The position numbers were made by a program, and so were the translations under genes. Below the pieces are notes generated by a model. It was not told the DNA's origin. It worked only from the letters and a program-made list of their open reading frames with translations, and ran no database searches. A stretch of DNA of 64,000 bases from contig CAJXND010000001.1 of NCBI GenBank assembly GCA_913056385.1, positions 1-64,000 of the forward strand. Direction: 5' to 3'. Source of the stretch: an uncultured Ectothiorhodospiraceae bacterium. GTDB taxonomy: Bacteria; Pseudomonadota; Gammaproteobacteria; Nitrococcales; Nitrococcaceae. Of the stretch, positions 1 through 8,715 are shown piece after piece (the first letter of the stretch is position 1; each line of letters begins with the position of its first letter).

Positions 1-852
1 ATCCGCACCGAGGGCGGGCGCAGTCACAGCATTCCCGAGGGGCTGTGGACCAAGTGCGAGTCCTGCAGCGCCGTGCTCTACCGGCCGGAGCTGGAGCGTA
101 ACCTCGAGGTCTGTCCCAAGTGCGCTGCCCACATGCGGATCGGCGCGCGCCGTCGACTGGATGTGTTCCTCGACGAGCACGGGCGGGAGGAGATCGGGGA
201 GGGCCTGCAGCCCCAGGACGTGCTCCGCTTCAAGGACTCCAAACGCTACAAGGAACGCCTTGCCCAGGCGCAGAAGGCCACGGGCGAAAAGGATGCGCTG
301 ATCGCAATGTCCGGCGCCGTGCACGGGCTTCCGGTGGTGGCCTGTGCCTTCGAGTTCGACTTCATGGGCGGGTCGATGGGTGCCGTGGTCGGCGAGCGTT
401 TCGTGCGTGCCGCGGAGCGGGCGCGAGAGAGCGGTCGGCCATTCATTTGCTTCAGTGCCAGTGGCGGCGCACGCATGCAGGAGGCGCTGTTCTCGCTGAT
501 GCAGATGGCCAAGACCAGTGCCGCCCTGCGACGCCTGTCGGAATCCGGCGTGCCATTCGTCAGCGTCCTCACCGATCCGACCATGGGCGGTGTCTCCGCC
601 AGTCTGGCCATGCTGGGCGACGTCATCGTCGCCGAGCCCGGCGCCCTCATTGGATTCGCCGGCCCGCGGGTGATCGAGCAGACCGTCCGGGAGACCCTGC
701 CCGAGGGTTTTCAGCGCAGCGAGTTCCTGCTGGAGCATGGCGCCATCGATCTGATTATCGACCGGCGTGAGCAGCGTGAACGGCTTGCCGCCCTCCTGGC
801 CATGCTGACCCATGCCGATCCACCTCCGACCGCGGAATTGGCACAGAGCTGA
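1..852 (+). CDS. accD: Acetyl-CoA carboxylase carboxyltransferase subunit beta (5' truncated by window)
   Basis: Beta half of the carboxyltransferase that moves carboxyl from biotin to acetyl-CoA, making malonyl-CoA, the first committed step of fatty acid synthesis in the cytoplasm. The frame is open from base 1, so the first roughly 18 residues lie outside the window and 283 residues are visible. The N-terminal four-cysteine zinc finger is present (CESC near residue 20, CPKC near residue 39), followed by the crotonase-fold core with [11 protein letters not shown] and the [11 protein letters not shown] segment that are near-identical to the E. coli protein. It is followed 8 bases later by folC, the usual gammaproteobacterial order. 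No oddities. Confidence 0.97.
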   Translation: MRTEGGRSHSIPEGLWTKCESCSAVLYRPELERNLEVCPKCAAHMRIGARRRLDVFLDEHGREEIGEGLQPQDVLRFKDSKRYKERLAQAQKATGEKDALIAMSGAVHGLPVVACAFEFDFMGGSMGAVVGERFVRAAERARESGRPFICFSASGGARMQEALFSLMQMAKTSAALRRLSESGVPFVSVLTDPTMGGVSASLAMLGDVIVAEPGALIGFAGPRVIEQTVRETLPEGFQRSEFLLEHGAIDLIIDRREQRERLAALLAMLTHADPPPTAELAQS

Positions 853-860
853 CCGACACG

Positions 861-2153
861 GTGGCGATGGAATCCCTCGACGCATGGCTGGCATGGCTCG
901 AGGGCCTGCACCCCCGCGAAATCGAACTGGGTCTGGGGCGGATTACCGAGGTCGCTGACCGGCTCGGGCTGCGCGAGGCCTCCGCCCCCGTCGTCACCGT
1001 GGCCGGCACCAACGGCAAGGGCAGTACGGTTGCCTGCCTGGAGGCCATTTACCGGGCCGCAGGTTGCCGACCCGGGGCCTACACCTCTCCGCATCTGCTG
1101 CGCTACAACGAGCGCATTCGGATTGACGGCGCGCCGGTCGGGGATGCCGCGATCCTGGATGCATTCCGGGCCATTGATGCCGCCCGTCGCGACATTACAC
1201 TCACCTACTTCGAGTTTGCGACGCTCGCCGCGGCCTGGTGTTTCCGGGAGTCGGGAGCCGGTCCCTGGCTGCTGGAGGTCGGTCTCGGCGGCCGGCTTGA
1301 CGCCACCAACTGTTTCGATGCCGATCTGGCGGTGGTCACGACCATCGATCTGGATCATATGGAATGGCTGGGCGATAACCGCGAGGCGATTGCCGGCGAG
1401 AAGATGGGTATCGCCCGGCCGGAGCGCCCCGTGGTCTGCGCCGATGCCCACCCGCCGCGGCGTATCGCCGAGCGCGCCACCGCCATCGGTGCACCACTCT
1501 GGCAGCTTGGTCGTGACTATCACTACGCCGCCAACCGCCAGGCATGGACGTGGTGGCATGGCGATCGCCGCTATGCGGATCTGCCACGACCCGGCTGGAT
1601 GGGAGATGCTGCGCTGGCCAATGCGGCCGGCGCCGTCATGGCCGTGAGCGGGGCCCATCCCGCGCTTGCCGTCGACCCGTCAGCGATCAGGGCAGGACTG
1701 ACCGCTGCCCGGCTTGCCGGTCGCCAGGCACGGGCGCCGGGCCCCGGTGCGGGCTGGTTGCTGGATGTGGGTCACAACCCGTCGGCCATCGCGTTGCTGG
1801 CCGAGCGACTGGCGGCCCACCGGTCAGACGGCAAGGTGCGGATGGCATTCGGCCTGATGGCACGAAAGCCCATTGCGCCATTGCTGGATCGCCTGGCCCC
1901 GGTGGTCGACGAGTGGTACGTGCTGGATCTGGGCGACCCGCAGAGCCATTCCTGCGCCGATATCACGGCGGCGCTGGAGAGGGATGAGCAGGTCGTCATT
2001 GGTGCCGGTGATGCCGCCGGCGCCCGGCAGCAGATGGAGGCACGCACCACCGGGGACGACCTCATGGTGGCGGCGGGCTCGTTCCGCGTGGTCGAGGCAT
2101 TCATGCGCATCGGTGTCGGTGCTTGCAACGCTTCCGGGTCAGGTCGAAACTGA
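861..2153 (+). CDS. folC: Bifunctional dihydrofolate synthase / folylpolyglutamate synthase
   Basis: Adds glutamate to dihydropteroate and then to reduced folates, an ATP-dependent Mur-ligase-type reaction needed to make and retain folate cofactors. The 430-residue product has the P-loop TVAGTNGKGST near residue 50, the omega-loop region YTSPHLLRYNERI, the EVGLGGRLDATN motif and the C-terminal LLDVGHNPSA motif typical of FolC. GTG at 861 lies 8 bases after the accD stop; an in-frame ATG at 867 is an equally possible start. It sits in the accD-folC-dedD-cvpA-purF-metZ run. Length is normal for the family (about 420-440). Confidence 0.95.
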   Translation: MAMESLDAWLAWLEGLHPREIELGLGRITEVADRLGLREASAPVVTVAGTNGKGSTVACLEAIYRAAGCRPGAYTSPHLLRYNERIRIDGAPVGDAAILDAFRAIDAARRDITLTYFEFATLAAAWCFRESGAGPWLLEVGLGGRLDATNCFDADLAVVTTIDLDHMEWLGDNREAIAGEKMGIARPERPVVCADAHPPRRIAERATAIGAPLWQLGRDYHYAANRQAWTWWHGDRRYADLPRPGWMGDAALANAAGAVMAVSGAHPALAVDPSAIRAGLTAARLAGRQARAPGPGAGWLLDVGHNPSAIALLAERLAAHRSDGKVRMAFGLMARKPIAPLLDRLAPVVDEWYVLDLGDPQSHSCADITAALERDEQVVIGAGDAAGARQQMEARTTGDDLMVAAGSFRVVEAFMRIGVGACNASGSGRN

Positions 2154-2180
2154 AGAAGGCAGGTTGGTCGGAGTCGATCC

Positions 2181-2762
2181 TTGGAACAGCGGTTCAAACA
2201 ACGGTTGATCGGTGCCGTGGTGCTGGTGGCACTGGGGGTCATTTTTCTGCCCATGCTTCTCAGCGGGCCGGTGGAGCGGACCCGTGTCGACATCGAGCTG
2301 GATATGCCCGCGCCCCCGATGGTCGAGGACGGGCCGGCACTGCCCGGCGAGGAGATGCTGGATTCCCCCGAGCCCGGTCGGGCCCTGGCGGATCAACCGG
2401 CGCCCCGCGATCCGGGCGCAGTGCCCGACGCGGCGGAGCCGCCGGGTTCGATCGATATCGAGCCGGAACCCGTTGCCGAGGCTGTTGCGGAGGATGAGGG
2501 CGCGTCGGATGCGGCCACGGTGGCCGATGCCGACGTGCTTTATGTGCAGGTGGGTGCCTTTGCCAGTGCCGACAACGCCGAGAGCCTGGCTTCGCGTCTG
2601 CGTGATGATGGCATCGAGCTGCGGGTCCACGAGGACGAGCGGGAGGGGCGATTGACCTACCGTGTGCAGGTGGGGCCGTTGGGTGACGCCGAGTCCGCCG
2701 AGCGGATCGCCCAGCAGCTGGCGGACAATCACGAACTTCCCGGCTTCGTCGTCGAGCCGTGA
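2181..2762 (+). CDS. dedD: SPOR-domain septal protein, DedD type
   Basis: Probable DedD, an inner-membrane protein whose periplasmic SPOR domain binds denuded peptidoglycan at the division septum. The 193-residue product has a short cytoplasmic N-terminus, one membrane helix at about residues 8-27, a Pro/Glu/Asp-rich linker (about 35-115) and a C-terminal SPOR domain starting at LYVQVGAFASADNAESL and ending near residue 190. The start is TTG at 2181; the protein begins MEQRFKQRLIGA, which matches the typical DedD beginning. The location between folC and cvpA is the conserved one. The very acidic linker fits a halophile. Confidence 0.88.
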   Translation: MEQRFKQRLIGAVVLVALGVIFLPMLLSGPVERTRVDIELDMPAPPMVEDGPALPGEEMLDSPEPGRALADQPAPRDPGAVPDAAEPPGSIDIEPEPVAEAVAEDEGASDAATVADADVLYVQVGAFASADNAESLASRLRDDGIELRVHEDEREGRLTYRVQVGPLGDAESAERIAQQLADNHELPGFVVEP

Positions 2763-2772
2763 AGGGCCCGGC

Positions 2773-2781
2773 TGATATACT
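2773..2781 (+). promoter_or_regulatory. Candidate extended -10 promoter ahead of cvpA-purF
   Basis: The short dedD-cvpA gap contains TGATATACT, an extended -10 element (TGn followed by TATACT) about 18 bases before the cvpA ATG. No convincing -35 hexamer is visible, which extended -10 promoters do not need. It could give the purine part of the operon its own transcription start. Sequence match only. Confidence 0.4.
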
Positions 2782-2798
2782 GATCGCTCGGATTACCC

Positions 2799-3380
2799 AT
2801 GAACTGGCTTGATTTTGCATTTCTCGGCGTCATCGCCGTTTCCGTGCTCATTGGCGTCATCCGCGGGTTTGTCCGCGAGGTGATTTCCGTGGCGGTCTGG
2901 GTGGCGGCCTTCTGGGTTGGCCTGCGCTACGGACCGCAGCTCGGCGAACAGCTGGCGCCTTGGCTGTCATCGCCGATGCTGAGGCTGGTGGCCGGGTTCG
3001 CCGGACTGTTCATCCTCACGCTGCTGATTGGCGCGCTGATCAGTTATGTGGCCCGGGCGCTGGTGGGCCGCACCGGTCTGAGTGGCACCGACCGGATGCT
3101 GGGCATCCTCTTCGGCGCCGCCCGCGGGCTGCTGCTGGTGGGCGTGATCATCCTCGGTGCGGGCCTGACGGCCATTCCGCGGGAGGCCTGGTGGCAGGAA
3201 TCGGTGATCGCCCGGGGCTACCAGCCGTGGGTGTGTCACGAACAGGTGGGCGACTGGCTCAACCAGGCCCGCCGGATGCCCGGTGTCAGTGAGGCGCCGG
3301 TGAATGGCATCGCGGCATACGCCTATTGGCAGGCGTATTGCCAGGCGAATAATCAGCAGAGCACTGAAAGCGGGAGCTGA
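2799..3380 (+). CDS. cvpA: CvpA family inner-membrane protein
   Basis: CvpA family membrane protein; in E. coli the homologue is needed for colicin V production and for envelope stress tolerance, but its biochemical role is unsettled. The 193-residue product has four predicted membrane helices (about residues 5-22, 26-45, 62-85, 103-125) and the family features IGVIRGFVREV near the N-terminus and a Gly-rich RMLGILFGAARGLLL segment. It lies 4 bases upstream of purF, the same cvpA-purF coupling as in E. coli and Pseudomonas. The soluble tail after residue 130 has no recognised motif. Confidence 0.92.
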   Translation: MNWLDFAFLGVIAVSVLIGVIRGFVREVISVAVWVAAFWVGLRYGPQLGEQLAPWLSSPMLRLVAGFAGLFILTLLIGALISYVARALVGRTGLSGTDRMLGILFGAARGLLLVGVIILGAGLTAIPREAWWQESVIARGYQPWVCHEQVGDWLNQARRMPGVSEAPVNGIAAYAYWQAYCQANNQQSTESGS

Positions 3381-3384
3381 ATCT

Positions 3385-4896
3385 ATGTGTGGCGTAATCG
3401 GCATGGTTGCCAAATCCCCTGTCAACCAGGCCCTCTACGACGGGTTGACGGTCCTTCAGCATCGTGGCCAGGACGCTGCCGGCATCATGACTTTCGACCG
3501 CGGGCGGCTGCATCTGCGCAAGGACAACGGCCTGGTTCGCGACGTCTTCAGCACCCAGGACATGATGCAGCTGCAGGGCAACGCCGGTATCGGTCATTGC
3601 CGCTATCCCACCGCCGGCTGCGCCAGTTCGGCGGAGGCCCAGCCCTTCTACGTCAACTCGCCCTACGGCATCAGCATTGCCCACAACGGCAACCTGACCA
3701 ACGCCGAGGCAATCAAGCGGGATCTCTTCCTCGAGGATCTCCGCCATATCAACACCAGCTCCGATTCGGAGATCCTGCTCAATGTGTTCGCCCACAAGCT
3801 GGGCGAGCTCGCCAAGCTGCGCATCAACGAGTCGGATCTCTTCAACGCCGTGGCCGGGATCCATGAACGCTGCCATGGTGGTTATGCGGCCATTGTGATG
3901 ATCAACGGCTACGGGATTCTCGGCTTTCGCGATCCCCACGGAATTCGCCCGCTGTGCTTTGGCAGCCGCGAGACCGAGGCCGGGACCGAATACATGATCG
4001 CCTCGGAGAGTGTCGCCCTGAACGTGCTCGGCTTTACGCTGATCCGTGATGTCGCACCGGGGGAGGCGGTATTCGTCGACCTCGATGGCAATCTGCATAC
4101 CCGGCAGTGCGCCACGGAAACGCGGCTGTCGCCATGCATCTTCGAATACGTCTATCTCGCCCGGCCGGATTCCATGCTTGATGATGTCTCGGTCTACAAA
4201 TCGCGGCTGCGCATGGGCCGGATGCTGGCGCGCAAGATCAACCGGGAGTGGGCGAATCACGATATCGACGTGGTCATCCCCATCCCGGATACCAGCCGGA
4301 CCAGCGCCCTGGACCTCGCCAACGATCTCAACATCACCTACCGCGAGGGTTTCATCAAGAACCGCTACATCGGCCGGACCTTCATCATGCCCGGCCAGGC
4401 GGTGCGCGAGAAGTCGGTGCGCCAGAAGCTCAATCCCATCGAGCTCGAGTTCAAGGGCAAGAATGTCCTGCTGCTGGATGACTCCATCGTGCGCGGGACG
4501 ACGTCCGAGCAGATTATCCAGATGGCCCGTGATACCGGCGCCAACAAGGTGTACTTCGCCTCGGCCGCGCCACCGGTGCGGTACCCCAACGTCTACGGCA
4601 TCGATATGCCGGCCGCCCGTGAGTTGCTGGCCCATGAGCGCTCGGTGGAGGATATCCGTCGCACGATCGGCGCGGATCACATGATCTATCAGGATCTCGA
4701 TGATCTGGTCGAAGCCGTCCGCGAGGGCAATGAGGCCCTGCGCAGTTTTGACTGCTCCTGTTTCGATGGCCGTTATGTCACCGGCGATATCAGCGTCGAT
4801 TACCTGTTGCAGCTCGAGGCCCGGCGCGCCGATGCGGTGCGTTATGGAGCCGGCGAGAGCAACGCCGTCAATGAACTGGGGCTGGTGCGTTCATGA
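3385..4896 (+). CDS. purF: Amidophosphoribosyltransferase
   Basis: Catalyses the first committed step of de novo purine synthesis: PRPP plus glutamine gives phosphoribosylamine. The start at 3385 makes Cys2 the N-terminal nucleophile after Met removal (MCGVIGMV), which decides the start over longer open frames. The N-terminal glutaminase domain shows the LQHRGQDAAGI, GHCRYPTAG and AHNGNLTN motifs; the C-terminal phosphoribosyltransferase domain carries the PRPP loop LLLDDSIVRGTT. The 503-residue length is normal. Its stop overlaps the metZ start by 4 bases (ATGA), so the two are probably translationally coupled. Confidence 0.97.
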   Translation: MCGVIGMVAKSPVNQALYDGLTVLQHRGQDAAGIMTFDRGRLHLRKDNGLVRDVFSTQDMMQLQGNAGIGHCRYPTAGCASSAEAQPFYVNSPYGISIAHNGNLTNAEAIKRDLFLEDLRHINTSSDSEILLNVFAHKLGELAKLRINESDLFNAVAGIHERCHGGYAAIVMINGYGILGFRDPHGIRPLCFGSRETEAGTEYMIASESVALNVLGFTLIRDVAPGEAVFVDLDGNLHTRQCATETRLSPCIFEYVYLARPDSMLDDVSVYKSRLRMGRMLARKINREWANHDIDVVIPIPDTSRTSALDLANDLNITYREGFIKNRYIGRTFIMPGQAVREKSVRQKLNPIELEFKGKNVLLLDDSIVRGTTSEQIIQMARDTGANKVYFASAAPPVRYPNVYGIDMPAARELLAHERSVEDIRRTIGADHMIYQDLDDLVEAVREGNEALRSFDCSCFDGRYVTGDISVDYLLQLEARRADAVRYGAGESNAVNELGLVRS

Positions 4897-6077
4897 GCTG
4901 GGGGCCCGATACCATCGGTCTGCGCGGCGGCTGGGAGCGGACGCCGGAGCAGGAGCATTCCGAGGCCATTTTCCCGACCTCCAGCTTCAGCTTTCGCAGC
5001 GCGGCGGAGGCGGCGGCGCGGTTCAGCGGCGAAGAGGCGGGGAATATCTACTCCCGCTTCACCAATCCCACGGTACGCGCCTTCGAAAACCGCCTGGCGG
5101 CGATGGAAGGGGGTGAGCGGGCCATCGGCATGGCCTCTGGCATGGCGGCGATCCTTGCCATGTGCATGGGGCTTCTGCGTGCCGGCGATCATGTGATCTG
5201 TTCGCTGGGCGTGTTCGGCACCACGGCATCGCTGTTTGCCAACCATCTGACTCGCTTTGGCGTGACAACGGATTTCGTCTCGCCCACCGACGTCGATGCG
5301 TGGGCGGCGTCCGTGCGGCCGGAGACGCGGCTGCTCTTTCTGGAAACGCCCTCCAACCCGCTCACCGAGATTGCCGACATCCGCGCCCTGGCGGAGGTGG
5401 CCCACGCCAATGACGCCCTGCTGGCCGTTGATAACTGCTTCTGTACACCGGCGCTGCAGCGACCACTGGAATGGGGGGCGGACCTGGTCACCCATTCGGC
5501 GACGAAATATCTGGATGGCCAGGGGCGTTGCGTCGGCGGGGCGGTCGTCGGCGACGCCGAGACCCTCGACAAGGCCATTTTCCCGTTCCTGCGCACGGCG
5601 GGCCCCAGCATGAGCCCGTTCAATGCCTGGGTCTTTCTCAAGGGGCTGGAGACGCTCAACCTCCGAATGCGTGCGCACAGCGAGCAGGCCGCTGCGCTGG
5701 CAGCCTGGCTGAAGGATCACCCGGCGGTGGATCGGGTTCACTACAGCGGGCTGCCGGACCATCCGCAGCATGCACTCGCTGCCCGACAGCAGAGCGCCTT
5801 CGGCGGTATCGTCTCCTTCGAGGTGCCGGGTGGCCGAGAGGCTGCATGGCAGGTGATCGATGCCACGCGCATGCTCTCCATTACCGCCAACCTGGGGGAT
5901 GTGCGCTCCACGATCACGCATCCTGCCAGCACCACCCATGGTCGAGTGTCTCCGGAACAGCGTGAGGCCATGGGGATCCGGGAGGGGCTCGTGCGGATAT
6001 CGGTGGGGCTGGAGGATCTCGCCGACATCCAGACGGATCTTGATCGGGGCCTCGGCGGGCTCCGGCCATCGCGTTAA
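4893..6077 (+). CDS. metZ: O-succinylhomoserine sulfhydrylase
   Basis: PLP enzyme of the Cys/Met metabolism family that makes homocysteine directly from O-succinylhomoserine and sulfide, bypassing cystathionine. The 394-residue product has IYSRFTNPTV near the N-terminus, the cofactor-phosphate region GMASGMAAI, AVDNCFCTPALQRPLEWGAD, and the Schiff-base lysine in HSATKYLDGQGR. GCVGG-type placement and the purF-metZ neighbourhood match Pseudomonas metZ rather than metB. It starts inside the purF stop (ATGA) and its own stop shares one base with the next start (TAATG). Direct use of sulfide is of interest beside the sulfide genes further on. Confidence 0.9.
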   Translation: MSWGPDTIGLRGGWERTPEQEHSEAIFPTSSFSFRSAAEAAARFSGEEAGNIYSRFTNPTVRAFENRLAAMEGGERAIGMASGMAAILAMCMGLLRAGDHVICSLGVFGTTASLFANHLTRFGVTTDFVSPTDVDAWAASVRPETRLLFLETPSNPLTEIADIRALAEVAHANDALLAVDNCFCTPALQRPLEWGADLVTHSATKYLDGQGRCVGGAVVGDAETLDKAIFPFLRTAGPSMSPFNAWVFLKGLETLNLRMRAHSEQAAALAAWLKDHPAVDRVHYSGLPDHPQHALAARQQSAFGGIVSFEVPGGREAAWQVIDATRMLSITANLGDVRSTITHPASTTHGRVSPEQREAMGIREGLVRISVGLEDLADIQTDLDRGLGGLRPSR

Positions 6078-7312
6078 TGCCGTTGGCGCCGTCCCGGCAG
6101 GATCTGGAGGCCTTCTACCGGGCCGCCCTTGCGGGAGTGAACGGCCGCCGCGCGGTGGCTGCGGCACTGGAGGCCGCCGCGCCCCGGGTCCCCCCGCCGG
6201 GCGCCTTCCATCTGCTGGCGATTGGCAAGGCGGCATCGGCCATGGCCAATGGTGTCGCCGATGTCCGCGGCGGGGATGTGGCGGGCGGGCTCGTCATCAC
6301 CCGCGACGGCTACGGGGATCCCCGATTGTCGGAGCGAATCCCGGTGCGGCAGTTGCTCGCCGCGCATCCCGTACCGGACGCGCGCAGCCTCGAGGCTGGC
6401 GACGCCCTGGTCGATTATCTTCAGTGTATGCCGGCGGATGCCCGGTTCCTCTTCCTCATCTCCGGTGGCGCCTCCAGCCTGGTGGAAAGGCCGGCCGGCA
6501 GGCAGGACCCGGCTGCCCTGGCGCAACTCAACGAGTGGCTGTTGGCAAGCGGTCTGGACATCGCCCGCATGAACGCGCTGCGCAAGTCCATTTCCAGCAT
6601 CAAGGGCGGGCGGCTTGTCCGCTGGCTGGGCGGGCGCCGCGCGGACGGGTTGCTGATCTCCGATGTTCCGGGTGACGACCCCGCGGTCATCGGTTCCGGT
6701 CTCCTCGCTGCGGACCGCGAATCCGCTCATGAGGGTCAACCGGCGGAGCCGCTCCCGCCCGGGATGACGCCAGGGCCACCGCCCCCGGAGGCCGCCCTGT
6801 TTGACAACGTGCATCTGCAAATCGTCGCGAGCAACACAATCGCCCGGCGGGCCTGCGCTGATGCGGCACGCTCGGAGGGATGGCGCGTTCGGGTGATCGA
6901 TGAGCTGTTGACGGGCGAGGCGGAGGTGCTGGGCCGTCGGGTGGCTCAATCCCTGATCGACGGTCCGCCCGGCATGATGATCATGGGCGGGGAGCCCACC
7001 GTCACGCTGCCGGAACACCCCGGGCGGGGCGGGCGGATGCAGACACTCGCCCTGGCCGCGGCGGAGTCGCTGGCCGATACCGGCTGCCTGTTGCTGGCGG
7101 CCGGGACGGACGGGGCGGACGGGCCGGGGGAGGACGCCGGCGCCATCGTTGACGGCGGAACCGTTCAACGGCTGCGGCGGGTCGGTTTCGATCCGGCGCT
7201 GACCCTGTCGCGGGCCGACGCGGGGAACGCCCTCGCGGCTGCCGGCGATCTTCTGCAGACCGGCCCGACCGGCACCAATGTCATGGATCTGGTGATCGGC
7301 TTCAGGCCCTGA
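6077..7312 (+). CDS. Glycerate 2-kinase, MOFRL/DUF4147 family
   Basis: Probable glycerate kinase (class II, GckA/TtuD-like), which phosphorylates D-glycerate to 2-phosphoglycerate in glycerate or glyoxylate use; older annotation calls this family hydroxypyruvate reductase. The 411-residue product has the N-terminal DUF4147 domain (IGKAASAM near residue 50, AAHPVPDARS near 95, LFLISGGASSL near 130, the RKSISSIKGGRL segment near 175) and the C-terminal MOFRL domain (MGGEPTVTL, then TDGADGPGEDAGA). It is coupled to metZ by a one-base overlap, not a widely conserved pairing. A Pro-rich insertion near residues 225-240 is unusual but in frame. Confidence 0.85.
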   Translation: MPLAPSRQDLEAFYRAALAGVNGRRAVAAALEAAAPRVPPPGAFHLLAIGKAASAMANGVADVRGGDVAGGLVITRDGYGDPRLSERIPVRQLLAAHPVPDARSLEAGDALVDYLQCMPADARFLFLISGGASSLVERPAGRQDPAALAQLNEWLLASGLDIARMNALRKSISSIKGGRLVRWLGGRRADGLLISDVPGDDPAVIGSGLLAADRESAHEGQPAEPLPPGMTPGPPPPEAALFDNVHLQIVASNTIARRACADAARSEGWRVRVIDELLTGEAEVLGRRVAQSLIDGPPGMMIMGGEPTVTLPEHPGRGGRMQTLALAAAESLADTGCLLLAAGTDGADGPGEDAGAIVDGGTVQRLRRVGFDPALTLSRADAGNALAAAGDLLQTGPTGTNVMDLVIGFRP

Positions 7313-7349
7313 GGCATTGCCCGGGTATTTCCTGCAGGTCCGTGTCGGG

Positions 7350-7378
7350 TTGCCTTCGTTCCGTTGCTTCCCTAGGCT
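7350..7378 (+). promoter_or_regulatory. Candidate sigma-70 promoter for proVWX
   Basis: TTGCCT at 7350-7355 and TAGGCT at 7373-7378 are separated by 17 bases, an acceptable sigma-70 layout, and lie about 140 bases before the proV start. Transcription from here would give a long leader that includes the inverted repeats at 7436-7502. Only a pattern match. Confidence 0.35.
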
Positions 7379-7435
7379 GTGCCGCATGTTCAGCAACCTC
7401 CGGTCTGTATGAGACTTCGGTCATCCAGTCCCATG

Positions 7436-7502
7436 CCGGAGCGGGACATTCGTCACTGCTCCGATGGCCCCGCCGATGATGCGGGGCTCGCCACCGCTCC
7501 GG
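7436..7502 (+). promoter_or_regulatory. Structured leader of proV (nested inverted repeats next to the ribosome binding site)
   Basis: CCGGAGCGG (7436-7444) pairs perfectly with CCGCTCCGG (7494-7502), and inside it GCCCCGC (7467-7473) pairs with GCGGGGC (7481-7487) around a 7-base loop. The right outer arm runs into the Shine-Dalgarno sequence GGGAGG (7501-7506), 9 bases before the ATG. Folding would therefore partly hide the ribosome binding site. The repeats are seen directly; a regulatory role is inferred. Confidence 0.5.
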
Positions 7503-7515
7503 GAGGTCGCTTCCG

Positions 7516-8715
7516 ATGAGCGCCAAGATCAGGGTGGAAAATCTCTACAAGGTCTTCGGTCCGGACCCGGACGAGGGCATGCATCTGCTCGAGCAGGGCC
7601 TCGACAAGGAAGCCATTTTCGAGAAGACCGGTAATACGGTCGGCGTCCGTGATGCCTCGTTTGAAATCGAGGAAGGCGAGATTTTCGTCGTCATGGGCCT
7701 GTCGGGATCCGGCAAGTCGACCATCGTGCGCATGCTCAACCGGCTCATTGACGCGACCTCCGGCCGAGTGCTCATCGGTGACCGCGACGTCAACTCGATG
7801 TCGCGCAACGAACTGATCGACCTGCGCCGGCGCGACATGAGCATGGTCTTCCAGTCGTTCGCCCTCATGCCCCACAAGACGGTGCTGCAGAACGCGGCGT
7901 TCGGTCTGGAGGTGGCGGGTGTCGATCAGGCCAGCCGCGAGGAACGCGCCATGAAGGCCCTCGACCAGGTCGGCCTGAAGGCCAATGCCCGCAGCTACCC
8001 CGATGAGCTGTCCGGCGGCATGCAGCAGCGCGTGGGACTGGCCCGAGCCCTGGCGGTGGACCCCTCCATCATGCTGATGGACGAGGCCTTCTCGGCGCTC
8101 GACCCGCTCATTCGAACCGAGATGCAGGATGAGCTGGTCGCCCTGCAGCGGGAGCACCGCCGGACGATCGTGTTCATCTCCCACGATCTGGACGAGGCCA
8201 TGCGCATCGGCGATCGCATCGCGATCATGCAGGGAGGCGCCGTCGTGCAGGTGGGGACACCGGAGGAAATCGTCTCCAATCCCGCCAACGAGTATGTGCG
8301 GTCGTTCTTCTACGGCGTCGACGTGACACGCGTCTACAACGCCGCCGATATCGCCGACCGTCGGCAGGTCACCGTGCTGGAGCGGCCCGGTGTCAGCATG
8401 CGTTCGGCGCTGGAGCGGCTGCATGCCAGCAACCGTGATATCGCCGTGGTGCTCGACCGGGAGCAGAAGTATCTCGGCACGGTCACCGCCGAGTCCCTGG
8501 CGGCCCGGATCGATGGTGACGGTGAGCCTCGCTATGCCGATGCCTTCGTGAGCGACCTCGAGCCGGTGGAGGCGACCACACCACTCGCCGATGTGGTCGC
8601 ACGCTCGGCCGCCAACTGGTACCCGTTGCCGGTGGTGGATGATCAGGGCCAGTACCTGGGCAGCATCACGCGCGCCGCCGTCCTCAGGACGCTCGACCGC
8701 TCGGGAGAGGAATAA
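7516..8715 (+). CDS. proV: Glycine betaine/proline ABC transporter, ATP-binding subunit with CBS domains
   Basis: ATPase of a ProU-type importer for glycine betaine and related osmolytes, acting at the inner face of the membrane. The 399-residue product has Walker A GLSGSGKST (about residues 61-69), the signature LSGGMQQR (about 165-172), Walker B MLMDEAFSALD (about 187-195) and a C-terminal pair of CBS domains (about 275-395), which in this family sense ionic strength. The start is ATG 7516 with SD GGGAGG. The stop shares a base with proW (TAATG), so the operon is proV-proW-proX. Confidence 0.95.
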   Translation: MSAKIRVENLYKVFGPDPDEGMHLLEQGLDKEAIFEKTGNTVGVRDASFEIEEGEIFVVMGLSGSGKSTIVRMLNRLIDATSGRVLIGDRDVNSMSRNELIDLRRRDMSMVFQSFALMPHKTVLQNAAFGLEVAGVDQASREERAMKALDQVGLKANARSYPDELSGGMQQRVGLARALAVDPSIMLMDEAFSALDPLIRTEMQDELVALQREHRRTIVFISHDLDEAMRIGDRIAIMQGGAVVQVGTPEEIVSNPANEYVRSFFYGVDVTRVYNAADIADRRQVTVLERPGVSMRSALERLHASNRDIAVVLDREQKYLGTVTAESLAARIDGDGEPRYADAFVSDLEPVEATTPLADVVARSAANWYPLPVVDDQGQYLGSITRAAVLRTLDRSGEE

